The position numbers were made by a program, and so were the translations under genes. DNA of 64,000 nucleotides from Casuarina equisetifolia (taxonomy: Eukaryota; Streptophyta; Magnoliopsida; Fagales; Casuarinaceae), in NCBI GenBank assembly GCA_028551475.1, contig CM052361.1, forward strand, positions 18,045,274 to 18,109,273. Direction: 5' to 3'. The number at the start of each line of letters is the position of its first letter. Position 1 is the stretch's first letter. A model generated the notes under the pieces. It ran no database searches and had not been told where the DNA came from. It saw nothing but the letters and a program-made list of their open reading frames with translations. This document shows positions 39,735 to 53,470 of the stretch, in pieces.

Positions 39735-42033
39735 TGCTGCTTAATATAGGGCTAGAAATTAGACAACTTTCTTTTTAGTTAGCATTTGTAATCTTCTATG
39801 CCGTTTTAGTGTCGAATAAGTTTCTTTGGTATTTACCCCCCAAAAAAAAAAAAATTGAAAACAATAATATAAATAAAAAAAAATTAATGGTATTAGGATT
39901 TTTTTTTTTGGCAAATAACTACTAAACCTATCCAAGATCCAACAACATTCTTAATTTCTACCAAGTGCCTATGCCTAACAGGGTATGGTTCTCTTCTTCC
40001 TTTAATGAATAAATATTCTTAATTTTTAATGTATAATATCTATTGATAATTATAGATGAAAACTCCCCATCCCAAATGAACAAGAATTATTGAAAATAAT
40101 GGACAAGACTTCAATCTTTTGAACCAAGAATCTACAGGCCTTTCATGCTGTACAGGCACTTGTAAACTCCATCCTAAATCACTTCCGGGCTAATTAAAAA
40201 AATCCAGAATTTCTATATGAGATTGAGTTCCAAGAATCTACAGGCTAGCTATAAGGAAAACTAAGAAAAAGTCATGCAGAAATAGATGGTGAGATCTGTA
40301 TTACTGTTTCTTTTTTATCAGCAATTTGCAGTGAAGTTCCAAGCCGAAAAGAAAAGGAGTTTCCAGAGAGAGTGAAGAAGCCATGGAAAAGAATGGAAGG
40401 AAGGAGAGAAACAAGCAAGAAGAAAAAGTAAACACCTGCCAGGGGGCGTGCGTGGTCAGGCCTAGTCCTCTGAAGTTGGAGCCCGTCCCACCAGCGTTAC
40501 GTGAATATAACGGAGACGAGAAGGCAAAAATAAAAGAAGAGGAGTACCGCTTATCTTTCGGGTACTATCGAATCCTAAATTCAAACTTGGATTTGGCCAA
40601 GTTACAACTGAATTAGCACCAAAAAAGAATAAAAAACTCAAATTTTGAAACTTCATTCCAACTCTTAAACATTTAAATATCCGATAATATTTCTATTAAT
40701 TTTAAGAAATCATGACCTGATAAATAAACCATTACTATCGCCCCTAAAGACCTAAGGTTTCTAATTCTTGAAAGTTTCTCCAATGCAATGAAATTGACAA
40801 ATCTTTAAAGAAAAGAAAATCACTTTTAGGGTTTCAGAGATCAAAATTATCACTCTCCTACAATTATCTTAGAAAACATTTCTTTCTTTAATTTTGTTTA
40901 AATGAAAGAAGTTATATTTTGTATTGTGGATCTAAGTATTAGTTATGATATTATAATAAAACTCATCTAAAGAATAAGTGGCAAGTCTATGTAATGCATT
41001 CAACAGTTAACAAAACCTAATCTATAAGGGTTGTTAACTTTTTTTTTAAAATTTTTAATTCTATATTTGGACCAAGCACGTACTTTAATTTTTTTTTCTT
41101 TTTTTTGTTTGTTTTATACTAGCTCGCCATTATCTATTCTCTCCCTCTCTCTCTCTTTTTCAATTACTTACACATTCAAACAGTGTAACGACAACCTGGT
41201 TTTTGGTATTAGATAAGATTTTATTGTTATCTTAGTTATTGTTGTTGGTTTGGATTCTATGAGAGTTGTTGAGTAAAAAATCTATTAGTTTGGTTTAGGT
41301 AATTCAAAGAAAAGTTTATATGATTGTAATTGGGGTTGATCTCTTTCAAAAGAAAAAAAAAACTATTTGAAACTTGGTTTCTCTTAAAGAAATTATTTAT
41401 ATTTCTCCTCTTTTGTGCGCTATTCAAAATAAATAAGTAAAAAAAAAAAGAATCAAGAGTTTAAATCTTTAGTTTTTGAAAGTATTTTAGGAAACTTGAA
41501 GTTAGATTGCATAATCATTTAGCCATAAGGCCCATAACATTATCTCAATCAGTCAATCATTTTTACATTACAAATAATTTATTTATCAAATTATTTATGT
41601 TTTTGCACTTTGATAATTTTCACCAATAGAATTGCATAAAAGATAATAGGCGTTTACATCTACCTTATTAGGCGCTTTAAGGAAACCTTTTATTTTATTT
41701 ACAATATTTTAATCATACGCACATTAGGCATCCAACCTAGAACCAAGAATTTTTAAACATTTTTTACTATCAACTAAACCGAATATTTGTCAACTTAGAA
41801 GACTTAATATTAAAGGATATTAAAAATGAAGAAATGAGAGAAAAATTATTTATTTTTATAGAAACTCAAAAGGTAATTCTTTACTTTTTTCCAGTCCAGT
41901 AACTACTGAGTTTATAATTTTCTTAAGTTTTATTACCAGACCGTAAAAATTATGGAGCACGTTTCTTTTGCTGGTATCACTCGAAGCTCGGAGCTCCTTC
42001 CGTGCGGCGAAGCCCCAAAGCAGGTGTCGAGCA

Positions 42034-45000
42034 ATGTGGAGGAAAGCATTGGCAGCCGCAACAGGCAGGGCACTGAACCACCCATGGCGCACCACCTTAT
42101 TCCGCTACTCAACCACCGCCTCCGCGGCCGTGAACTCCCTGCTTCTCCGCTCCCTTAAAGACCACTATCTCGAAGTCTCCAAAGCGAACCCTCCCCCTGT
42201 ATAAACCTCTCTCTCTCTCTCTCTCTCTATGCGTGAAATCCTCTTTGTGTGTGTGTGTGTGTGTGTGTCTGTGTTTTCCGGGGTTTTAGGGACTATGTTT
42301 TATTTTTGCTTGATATCTGAAATGTGAAATGCAGAAGGTCAGCCCTCCTACGCCCTTTACGGTCGTGAAGGGCTCGCTGGAGGGCAACGGTCCGGTCCTG
42401 AAGCGGACATACGGAGAAAACGAGGTAATCAGCATCTCAGTGATGCGATTGGCGAATATAGTTCGCAGTGGTGGCGATGGGGACGATGAGGATAGCTTCA
42501 ACGATTTGTTTCTTCACGTAGACGTGTCGAAGCCTGGGCAGCCAGAAAATCTACACTTTCTGTGTGGTTTGTTCCCTGACGCTCTTGGGATCCACTCTGT
42601 CTCGATGCGGCCCAAAGTCGAGGGCCAGGGATTCCTTGTTGCTCCGCATCAGTACACTGGGCCGATTTTTGAGTGAGTAAAACTCGCCCTCTACTTTGGC
42701 TGTAATTGTTTTGCATGTAATTGTAATTCGTGCACGATTACTATACCATATAGTTTTCGGCACCAATTGATGTTTGAGTTTTTGGTGGAATGACATGTAG
42801 AGAGATTGAAAAATTGTTTGATTTGCATTAAGTTGGCGTGATCGAAGTGTTTAGGAATGTTTTATGGGAAGAGCTAAAAGCGGTTTAGCCTTCAATGAAA
42901 GGGTTTGAATTTCACCACCTTAGACTAGGAAGTTTGCTACGGTAGTTTTGTTAATATTGCTTTGGTAGATTGCTATAATTGAATTGATACTTATCATTTA
43001 ACGGCCAAACAGAAAATCGTGTCTATCCCCAACTCTGGATTGTGTTCCACTTATGAAGGTTAAACTAATTCTTAGGTCTTTGGCTTTCACAAAATGTGAG
43101 AAACGCTATTAGCAACTATAAGATATCTCGGGCCCGAGTTTGAGATATGTTCTTGAGGAATCTAGTTTTGTGAGCGTTGGTAACTGGTTGGTTTTAGCTT
43201 GAGGAATTGTAGTGTACCTGTTGTAGTAGGATTGAGCTTTGAGGAACATTGCTGATGTCCTTAAGATTTCTTGGTGATCCCAGCTGAAGGAACACGCCAT
43301 TTTTAGGATATTAAGTGCCAAGCAAAATGAGAGAAAATCACTTGCTGGTGTAGAATGTGAATACAAAACATTGTGAGGGAATCGATGAAGATAGAGTGCT
43401 TTTTTGTGTGTGTGACATATAAATACATGTGTAGATAATCAAGGACAAGGTATGTATAAATTTGGGGAATAGATTTTTTGCTTCTTTTGTAATACTTATT
43501 CCTATAACTGAGAATATTGATGAAATTGGGGAACTCATGAAATTTTCCCTTGATTGCTTTTGCTTTTGCTTTATCCATTTTTTCTTGGTATGGTAATGTT
43601 TATGGTTTTGGCTCTATTATTATCTACGAGCTGAAGAATTGTAGTACCACAGGGCAGGTAAGACTTGAAACTGTCTTTGATTAGAAACTAGGAATAAACT
43701 TGGGAATTTTTCTAGAAGCTCGCCATTAGGCATGATCATATTTCAAGTTGGTAAGTTACATGTGTACCAATGGGATCATGAAAGCATGAGTTAACCTTCT
43801 CCGTGCTTTTACAGGGAAGAGGTGCCATTTGACCATTTGACCATTTGCAATATGGTGTTTTCAATGTTTATCATTTTAAGTATATTGTAGTCTGATTCAG
43901 AATAGCTTCCAAAACTTTTTAAGCCAAGGAAATAGGCTTCATTTTACTTTAAATACTTTCCCTGGTTAATAGAGTGTTGCCTGTTGTGTCAATCTTTTAT
44001 AGAGGCCTAAAGCGGGGTTCTTCTCTGGTAAAGGGGATCTACAGCCTCAAAAAGTTTCATTAGACACACTAGATAAAGACACTTGAAAATCAGGTGAAAG
44101 AAGTGGGAGAAAGAAAGAAAAAATGATTCACAGACAAAGCTAACAAACTCCTGAAGAATAAAATTCTTATCTCATGAAGTAGAATTTGATCTGATTTCGA
44201 ATTTATACGTGGCCTTGGGCAGTAGGTGATGTTCACTTTGTGTGGTATCTGCTAACACCTAGCTTAGCATTGAACTGTTGCTTTGTTTTGTTTGCTTTGT
44301 ATCCTGATATTGCTGATAATGAACTTGAAACACCCTTTACGAAAAAGTAAGTCAATGTTTACATCTGAAAATCTGTGGTGAAAGGCAGTCACGATTTGTC
44401 AGAAAAGATACAGTACTCTGAGCATCTGATGATCTTACGTAGTATAATTTCTGGTGGCCTGTTTTTCAGATTATGAGAAACTTTCATCTGAACATGTGGC
44501 ATGCATTTCTCATATATTTCTCTCTTTATACAATAGTATTTGTGTCCGTTGTCAAAACTGCGTCTGAAACTATTTGAACATTGTGAATTTCGTAGTGGAT
44601 GATGCCAATGGTCTTTGGACCAAATGGCTTCCTTTCCCCCATGATCGGGGTAGAGGTTGAGATTACTGTTCAATTCCGTACCTCTGCCCGAGCTTTTTAA
44701 CCTATCAAAAGGATTTGTATCAGACACTTGAGCAGTGGGATGTTGCCTGTATAATGTATAGTTGTTGTAACGTTAACAGAAATTCAAATTATTAAGACTT
44801 ATTTTGACCCACATCTGAGTTCTTCATGCCTTTGTGATTAAGCAACACACAGTATGTAATTGATATATTTAGTTCTTCAACAATCAAATGCAAATATTGC
44901 TTCTTACTGTAGTCCCCTGTATTGTACCTACTTTTAGAAAATTTCTGTATCAGCATTTTGTATCCTATTAATTCCAGTATCTAATTTGTATCTATTCTTC

Positions 45001-45424
45001 CGAGACCCTGCTTAGGAATTTGCAAGACTAAAACTAATTTTAATGTGTTCTTATATTTTATGAAGCAATAACAACTCTAGCATTCATTTTCTGTTTCTCA
45101 TACTCAAATTGGCACCATGGAATAGTTGCTCCTTTTTATGTTCTGTGTTCAGACACCTTAACTTGTTTTTTTCTCCTTACTTTTCTGTTAATAAATCTGA
45201 TTATTATACATTTTTGAATTAATCAATGTTTGTAAATTGACAGAGATCTTGATGCAAGTCTGAGAAATGCATTTCACAGTTACATAGAAGAGCGTGGAAT
45301 AAATGAGAATCTCTTCCCATTTCTTCAAGCATGGCTTTATGTGAAGGATCACCGGAATCTTATGCGTTGGTTCAAATCAGTTGGCGTGTTTATTAATGAA
45401 GACAAGTCAGCCGAAGATAGTTAA
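42034..45424 (+). CDS. Mitochondrial MAM33/p32-family acidic protein
   Basis: Three coding exons (42034-42198, 42335-42672, 45244-45424) join in frame to give 227 aa. The N-terminus, starting MWRKALAAATGRALNHPWR and lacking acidic residues for about 40 positions, is a good mitochondrial presequence. The body matches plant 'mitochondrial glycoprotein' proteins (MAM33/p32/gC1qR fold): KVSPPTPFTVVKGSL, VLKRTYGENEVISISV, an acidic loop GGDGDDEDSFNDLFLHVDV, LHFLCGLFPDALGIHSVSM and the C-terminal helix region RNAFHSYIEERGINENLFPFLQ. p32 proteins form acidic trimers in the mitochondrial matrix and support oxidative phosphorylation or ribosome function. An upstream in-frame ATG at 41968 exists, but starting at 42034 gives the cleaner targeting peptide. 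Intron 2 is long (2.57 kb). Confidence 0.93.
42207..42270. repeat. (CT)n and (GT)n microsatellites in MAM33-like intron 1
   Basis: A CT run (about 42209-42229) and a GT run (about 42245-42269) lie in the 136-bp first intron. Length changes here would alter a small intron near both splice sites. Otherwise these are simple repeats. Confidence 0.92.
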
Positions 45425-48400
45425 CATAAAGTGGTTTTCTAGTCCAAGTTAGCTATATTTCTCCTATTTGTTTGTTTGGCACATGCTAATCTCTTTTCCA
45501 AAATAGTTTCGTAAGACATTGTAGACACTTGTAAATTCTGTTCCTTTTCTTTTTCTGGCTTAAAGTTGTTATTTATTTGAATCAGCATGCCTTGCAGTTT
45601 TACTCTTTGAACTTTTCTTCCTCTTTTTTTAACATATTAAAGCCATTTTGCCAGACATTATAGTCAATGTATATTGCTGATTTTGTAGCATGTATGTTGC
45701 TGATTTTGTAACAATAATAATATGCTTTGGGAATTTCTCCCCAAGTATGCTTGATTTCTAGAAATGTTTCACAAAAGGCAGTAGCTGCCTTTTATGCAAT
45801 CTGGACGAGCATAGTTGTTTAGGATGTAGAAAGACCTTCAGAAAATGAGTTCTCCAAACAGCATTTGAGCTTCTTTCTAGTAGTATCTCATCAGTCTTTT
45901 TTGGTAACTGATCACATCTCTGTAATTCAACATCTAATAGGGGGTATGATACACCAATGTTAAATTAATGTGGACAAATTTGGATATTACATTGCTTTGA
46001 CTCTTGTTTGAGCTTACAGAAGTAAAACTTTTCTCCGTGGCACTTCACAGTGGCTCGAATGTAGCAGATACCTGTGAGTTAACCCTTCCTCGTAAAAATA
46101 AACATAGCTCTTTTATTTGTTTTCTGTGTCTGGATTTTAGGACTTGGGTCTTCTTATGCACATCTACCTGTTTTTCTTTTTTACAGTAAAGTCTTTTAAG
46201 TCGGTGTCATCCATTCTTTCTTTCAACTTCTGTTGCTCCTAAATAACTTTAGATTGAATCATTGTATCTTTTGCTACTAGCTGTCTCCATTTGTTGTATC
46301 TTGGTCACAGATGTTTGCTAGGATTGTCTTAAATGCTGAATCTTATTATCATGTTGAAGGAATTGCGTTTGACAGGTAAGAAGTGATGTCTATTTATAGG
46401 CCGTTTTTACTTGCAGAGGCTCAAGATGAATGTGTTAAGGTTGTCCGTAACAATATGAAAAAATCTTAGGTAGATTTCTTTTTCCTTTGCTCCTTTCTCT
46501 TACGTGTAGTAAGTTTGAGTGTCAGAGAGGAAACTTGCGTTTTAGTATTTTCCTCTTTTAGGGTGCAAAAGGAGTAAATCAGTGATGAGTGGTGGGTCTC
46601 CTATGAGAGAAAATGATTGGGATATGAAACTTATATTTGACAAACTCAGAAATTTTTGAGTTGACTATAGATAAATAAAAAGAATCCTAATAATAGGGTG
46701 ATATTTAATTAAGCTCTGAGGAAGCTTCTGCTGACTTATGGGCATCCCAGCTAAAGTCTCCCTAGGTTGTCGACGATGTCTTATGTAGTGATCGAGGATA
46801 TGACAGTATTTTCTTTTTCTTGTGGGGATGTACGGATGCGCCAATGTTGGTTTTAGTAAGATAAGAGAAATTCTAAGTGGAAATTTCTTGGAAAGAAGGT
46901 TTTTCCGGCTGTTGTTATCAACAAAGCGAGATGAAACTCAATTCGTTTAGAAGTTCTACATGCAAGAGAAGGTTTTTGGGCATGCTGTTAGTATGGGGAA
47001 TGGGTGGTAAATCTTGGCTTTTAGCTGTTATATGCCTCTATTCTTACTTCCGATTGTAGATTGGACTTGATCCTACTATCAATTAGTTAACCCTGGACTC
47101 TCCAACAGTGAGTGTAGCATCAAAGATTTAACCTCAGTATAAGGCCTTCTCTTGTATAGGCACCACCGATTGGATCAGATTTTGAGTACTCAATTTCTAT
47201 GCTATCGATGTCTGTTTATAGGCGCATGTGTTTTGAATCTTTTGTGAATGGGCTGCCCTGAGTCTGAAGAAGTAGATTGCGCCTTGTGTCTATATTTGAT
47301 CAACGAACCAGGTTGAGATTTCTCCAAGTACATCTTGCACAAACATATCATTGTGCGATCTTTTTTTTTTTTTTTGATTATATGTATAGATGTCAAACCT
47401 AAGATCAAGAAGCCTCAAGCCTTATTAGCTTGTTACTGAGTTAATAAGTGATTGACAAATACATAGTTGTGTTGTCTTTATTATCACAAGTTTTTTTTTC
47501 TTCAACTTTATGACTTTTTGTTACAAATTTTCCTGTTAAACTCTTGTTTCATTTGTAGCTATAATACATGTCCACCATTATGTTATCAATTGATATTATC
47601 ATTTAGTATGAGTTGAAATCTGAAAGTTGAATAAATTGGATGGTTCCCATTGCAAATAACATTTGAGGCAGAAGCAAACGATCTCTTGAAGCTTAGACTA
47701 TGGACGACTCCTTATATAGCACGTCATGTAAAGTGAAAAATCAGATCAAAGTGTTCAATAATGAGTCTTTGAGTTAGAACCCATCACACTTTTTTTAATC
47801 ATGCTTCTAAAGGTCGTCTTACTGTGACAAAAACAATTTGATTTCACCAAAATCTTACGTAAGTAATTATTTCAAGATAATAACCAAAAAATATTGTTAA
47901 AATGAGAAGATATACTTTTAAGTAAGTTGCTTCTTATATGGACGACCTTTTTCTCTCTTGAAATTAGTTACCAAGGGGACAAAAGGAGTCCTGCTCTCCA
48001 AAAACTATTCCGAGAAAAGAGCAAAAACATACGTAACTCTGTACCAATTATTACGGATTTGCTATGAATTTTCTAGGTTTGTAGTTTTTATTAGCTTGGT
48101 TGAATAAAGAAAAATAAGTTCTCCGTGTAGGACATGTGTTCTTTGTATACCACTCCGAGTCATGCAAGTGGAATAAGAAGCAAATCTTGGCTTCCATGGA
48201 ATGAGAAGTAGCTTGCGGGAAAATCCGCAACAGCAATCGGTGTGTTAGGGAGCCAAAGCAGGAAAGAAGAGCAACAATAACCAAGAACTAAAGCTAACGC
48301 CTTAGATAAAGTGGGAAATAAAAATTGGATATACAGTAGGAAATAAAAGATTGGAGAGCTCAAAGTGTCACAACTATTTTAGGGAATTAATTCTTTGTCC

Positions 48401-51400
48401 AGATTGTAATTTTTTTCTATAAAAGATGGAGCATCCTATGAGATAATAAAAATAATTTATTTCTAAAAAGTAGAATTAATCTCTAATGAGACTTAATTTT
48501 AACCATGATATTTAGTTATCAGCTTTGGAGCACGTAATATAATAGTTTTTCTTATTTTTTACCTTACAAAAGAAGTATGGCTTGTTACCATCCTCTTTCA
48601 TTTCAAAGCATAAGAAATAAAATAAGAAAGATGGATGGAATTTTGTAAACATTCATTTCATATTGGATAGAAATAATGAGATCTTAGAATTTATAAAGAA
48701 CTTGATTATTTCTCTTTATAATGTCAATCTTTGAATTGAAACCCAAGCCTATAATATTGTATATGAAGTTGCAATTGTAAATGCCAAGCTTGTATAAGAA
48801 ATAAGATAAGAAAGATGGACGGAATTTTGTAAGCATTCATTTTATGTTGGATATAAATAATGAGATTTTAGAATTTATAAAGAACTTAATTATTCCTCTT
48901 TGTAAGGTCAATCTTTGAATTGAAATCCAAGCCTATAATATTGTATATTAAGGTGCAATTGCAAATGCCAAGCCTTGTAGCGTTTTAAACTTCACGGCCC
49001 AAGATGAGCCCATTCTCAAAAAGTGCTGTATGAACCCAAGCTCAACCAAGCTTTGGAATAAGATGACACTATGGAGCTATGCAAAACAAAAGAGTGGTAG
49101 AGTTTTTGGTGTTGATATGCTTGGTTTTAGTTGTCTCCCTTTGGTGATTTGAAAATTATGAAAGGAAATGGAAGAGAAAAGTTGAAACAAAAAATAATAG
49201 AAGTGTAAAAGAAAAAGTGATTTTTTTTTCATACATCAACATTTTGATATTATATCTTTTTAATCTATTCAAGTGCTTCCCTCTTATTAAATCCACTTTA
49301 TGCGAAAAAGATAAATCATCTTTAACATGAAACTCTAGTTCAAATGCAATACTTCACCATAGATTTAGGGCCTTTTGCTTTCATGTGGCCTTATCACACA
49401 TAGACTAAGTTTTCCCAATTTTTTCATGTTTGGGACAATTGGCATAGTAAAAAATAATGTTTTTGTTTTTTTAACAATATCTTAATCTAATGCCTATTTT
49501 ATATATCTAGGAGTTGCTTTCTTTTAATTATGATCTGACATTTCTTGTATAATGAAACAAGGCCAAGATTAAATCTTGAAATTAACATTCAAAAGCTTGA
49601 ATCTTTGAATCTTAAAGAGCAAGACCTAAATGTCAAGAATAATTTTTCTTTTAAAATTTTCATTCAAGCCTATAATGGAAAACTTCATTAAAAGAAAGTT
49701 AGCCAATTTAATGAAAAGGGTGGTGCATAAATTATGCAAAACAAGCTTTTGGCAATTGTTAAGTATCACAACACAAAGTCTCTTTTGTTCTTTAGTGTCA
49801 TAAAGAAAAAGTCAAAAGATCACAAGATTTTGTGGGACTAAGTACAAAGAACATTGGATATTAAGAGTAAATATATAAACGGCATATGCTAGCATTTCTT
49901 TGGTGAATGAGGAGGTGTTTCCTCTTTGACTTCACTAGTAGAAGTACTAGTTTTGATGTGTTCTACATTAAATTCATTGCCTCCATAATCACAATTTTTT
50001 TTTTTGTCTAAACTTAGATTTTTTATCATTGTTTTCACTAGCCATATTTATTTTCTTCTTAGAATCAGAAAGATTGATTATCTTATTTATAAAAAATTAA
50101 TAAAGTATTTTTAAACCTAAGATAAGTTCAAAGATCTTCATGTTCAATATAAGTTGTTTTTGTCTTGTCTATAATATCATTTCTTTTTAAGATAGAAATA
50201 TTAGAATATTTAAATAATTGTCAATGATACACATTGTTTAAGACTTCTTTTATACTTTCATATTCTTCTAAATTACAGTTAACTTTAAATTAGCTCATCA
50301 TAATCTCTTTATTTCTATAAAATAGTCATGAGATTTTGTTATCTCTAAGGCTATTTATTCCATCTTTACTTAACTCATCCTATTTGCTTACTAGATTTTG
50401 TAAAGCTTTTTCATCTTACTTTAGATCCAAATTTGTTATCAAACCTTAATAACTCATGTTATTTTCTGTACTAATGGTTATATTATAGACTTTAAAGTAG
50501 ACTTGACATAATTTTGATTATTTTTTAATTTTTTAATTTTCTTAAATCAAAAGTAAATACTATCACTAATACTATTTAAATTAGCACCAATAACACCTAA
50601 ATTATTTTCAAATTTTTCATTAACATGTAATACATATTAATTATTATTATCCACAATTTCTACTCATTTTATTTTTTCATTATTAGATGATATCATTCTA
50701 GATTGATTTCCATTAACATCACTTTTTTTTTTCTTAACGCACGCACCCAGGGGAGGGGACCGTTAACATCACATAGATATATGGGTTTTACATCAAACAA
50801 TTTATAGAAATGATAGTCTAAAAGTTAAAAGCTTTGAAAGTTATAATATTATAACCTTGCTTTAACTACAAGATGCAAGCTTTTAGGCTTTATAAGGTTG
50901 AAGAGAATAAGAAAACTGTCTATATTTGGCTAAGGTTTGAAAATCTCAACATACATTAAAGCCTTTTATTTAAACAAAAAAAATAAAAATAAAAACTGTT
51001 CATCCTTAATACTTATTAAAAAAAGCATTCATTCAATTCTTCACAGGTCTTGCGTGACGCGATCTCTTATTCTTCTCAGCTCGCTTTCGGGTGCATCATA
51101 ATTACTTATACTTTCTCTTACCTCATTTTATTGATCGTATGTATTATATCCAAAAATCTTATTTTTTGGATATAAAATTGCATTCTCTTGGAATCGTATG
51201 GAATGAGAAAGGCTTAATGCAGTTTGGTTAAATATGCAAATGCTATGTATTCTTTTATAAGTCGTGTTCTTCATTTCACGCAAGCGTTTCAAAATGTTTC
51301 TTTCCTGATAAAGTTACAAGGTGCTAGCAACATCCTAGAGCTGAAGCACTGAACTGGCCTGCTTTATCGATTGACCCATCGTTGTTCGTATAAAATGCCA

Positions 51401-52041
51401 TACACAAAACCCACGATGGAAATGACGGAGAGGATAGAATGCAGAAGGTGTAAAGTCGACGATTTTTTTGTCTGATTTGCATATATTCTCCCGGACTGAA
51501 TGCACTCATTCCTTGGTCAGCAATGGGCCACTCTCCGATCCACTGAACTATTGAGCATTATTAAGGGCGGCCCTTGATGTGTCCACTTGGCTTTGTCCCT
51601 TCTTTTCTTTTTTTTGGAGCGGGGACGTGAAGAAAAAAGTCAAAAAAGCAAATTGGAGTTAGCCGCTTAGTAATTGTGATGCATGCGAAAGCAAGCTAAG
51701 AAGAATAAGATAGAGATTTCTAGTAGATGATAGTCATGATTCGCGTTCATTCTGTCATTCCAGGAGTTTAATATATCTTCAAATCTTTAAAGTGCAGCTG
51801 CGTTTACATATAAAGCGCTAATATAGCATATCCTACTAGTTAACATAAAAAGAACCACTATATGCTACCACAAAGAGCTTTGGAAGAAGCCAATGTTTAC
51901 TCCAGAGTGAAACAACTTGGTTGCACTGACCCTCCAAAACTCTGTTCAAAGAAACATGTAGTAAGACAAATAATGAGCTTCCACGGTTGAAGTAATAAAA
52001 ATTTCAAAAAGAAAAAAAAAAAAGAAACCTGCACGGTCTTC
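45425..52041. other. Gene-poor AT-rich intergenic region
   Basis: The first several hundred bases should contain the MAM33-like 3' UTR. After that I see no protein family, RNA gene or complete transposon. It contains a tandem duplication at 48610-48977 and many A/T homopolymer runs. Short open frames, for example a hydrophobic one on the minus strand at 48160-48363, have no recognisable family or splice context and were left out. Confidence 0.6.
48610..48977. repeat. Tandem duplication, period 184 bp
   Basis: The unit from ataagaaataa through gaattttgtaa, gaatttataaagaactt and caagcctataatattgtatat to aaatgccaagc occurs at 48610-48793 and 48794-48977. The copies differ by roughly a dozen or more substitutions by eye, more diverged than the 38.4-kb tandem. 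No coding potential is seen. Confidence 0.93.
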
Positions 52042-53470
52042 CTATATCTGTAGCTTCTTCCACAGCCCTTGAATCTTCTTTAGTATCCCTCGAATCTTCT
52101 TTAGTATGTTATCATTTTTCTTTTCGGTAGATCACCTTCCAACCTTTTCTGATCATGTGAACTTATCTTCCCTAAAATAAATTTGTAGTTCCTATCTAAT
52201 GATCCTGTCCTCTCCATGACCCCTTATGAAAGCAAGTCCCCACCAATTTCTGCTGCCTTCCTCCACCGATCAGACTGCACATTTAGCTTTCTCAACTTTG
52301 CTTCTAATTCTGCAATCTTTCCTTTCAAGCTCTGGAGCTCTACATTTACTGATTGTTTGTGCTTGGTTTTTGTGGCCATTAGTTGGACCTTAAGCTGTTG
52401 AATTTCATTCATGGTTGAGGTCAAGTCAATAGAGTCGGTTGCATTCTGCTTTCGCACAACCTCTTGCTCCAATTTATTTAATATAATTCCAAGCTTCCTC
52501 AAGATCAAGAAAGAAGCAAATTTAGAAATCCTAAAATACTTCAAACTCCTGTGACTTTGTATCAAAAACACAAGAAACTATTACCTTCGGTTCATCTTGA
52601 AGTTCTAGTACCAATGATTTCAATATACATACTCTGTTTTCATAGTTCTCCGGGATCAAGAAAGAAACAAATTCATAAATCCTAAACAACTTCAAACTCC
52701 TATATGACTTTGCATTGAAGAAACAAGAAACTATTATCTAAAACATGCACTTACATTTTCTTAAATAGTAGAAATTTAAGCCAACTCAACAAACAAAACA
52801 TAGCACCTACTAATCACATAAATATAAGGAAATATTGCAATGACACAGTTTCACTAGGCTTGGAAATATGCTTATATTAATAGATAACAAGAAAGGGCTC
52901 CTCTAAAGGAAGGCATTAAAAGCTTCACTTGCATCAAATCTCTGTAACCTAGAAATTGACTATCTAACTTAATTCTCATAAATCTCTGCTTGGTAAAAAA
53001 TAAAGTTAATGCACAATTTGTATGATGGAACAATTTCACACTGGGTATTGTAAAGTGGAGGTAAACCACTACAATGATACCTATTTGGATTGGAAGAATG
53101 AAGTACAAGAACTTGACATTTGGATAAATAATTGCTTGTAGTCTAATTTCCCACCAAACATTTATCCAAACAAGAGAAAAGAAGAGGAAGAGAGATTCTT
53201 AAAAAGAATTACCAACTAAGGCCTACACAAAATATCATAACAAAAAAAGACAATATTCTTGGATTGTTATACTATTTTTATTATTGATTCCAAGAGATAT
53301 ATTAGCATTTACTAAATCGTGTAATGCAGTGAGGGTAGAATCCATTTCTTAAGAAGTACCTTTCGTAAATGCACCATCACTTCATAAATGTCCTCTTCTG
53401 ATGCTGCACTAAGTTGAGAAGAAGTCTTATCTTTTGAGGTTTCACTAGGTTGAAGAGAATTCAAGGATTA
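52042..53470 (-). pseudogene. Decayed ICR-like (interactor of constitutive active ROPs) gene fragment
   Basis: The best-preserved part, 52571-52206 on the minus strand, reads a coiled coil with MNEIQQLKVQL, VNVELQSLKGKIAELEAKL and then VQSDRWRKAAEIGGDLLS. The last matches the conserved C-terminal 'QSDxWRKAAEAAAxMLS' signature of plant ICR/RIP proteins, which link active ROP GTPases to exocyst and microtubules. After a premature stop the remaining C-terminus is still readable: MERTGSLDRNY, GKISS and, after a frameshift, LWKKLQ ending at a stop at 52042. A duplicated KKIRGIL/KKIQGLW step lies just before the end. Upstream pieces to about 53470 share exon and intron sequence with 20690-22281, including an intron with a tattcatgtgat-like motif. 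A local tandem duplication occurs at 52500-52740. Non-functional. Confidence 0.72.

Larger units (their letters stand above)
37168..42033. other. Intergenic region between NUP1 and the MAM33-like gene
   Basis: The first few hundred bases are presumably the NUP1 3' UTR. The rest is AT-rich with a tandem duplication at 38422-38651 and a minus-strand open frame with membrane-like character near 39456, both listed separately. A 77-codon frame at 40383-40616 has charged, low-complexity content and no family resemblance, so it is not called a gene. The region around 41000-41900 holds homopolymer and CT/T-rich runs only. Confidence 0.6.

Noticed and set aside
41968..42033. Upstream in-frame ATG extending the MAM33-like protein by 22 residues
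   Set aside because: The start at 42034 gives a typical mitochondrial presequence; the extension is not typical of the family. Not excluded without transcript data.
42860..42990. B-box-like gggtttgaatttcacc in MAM33-like intron 2
   Set aside because: Weak match and no credible A-box at the right distance, so not called a SINE.
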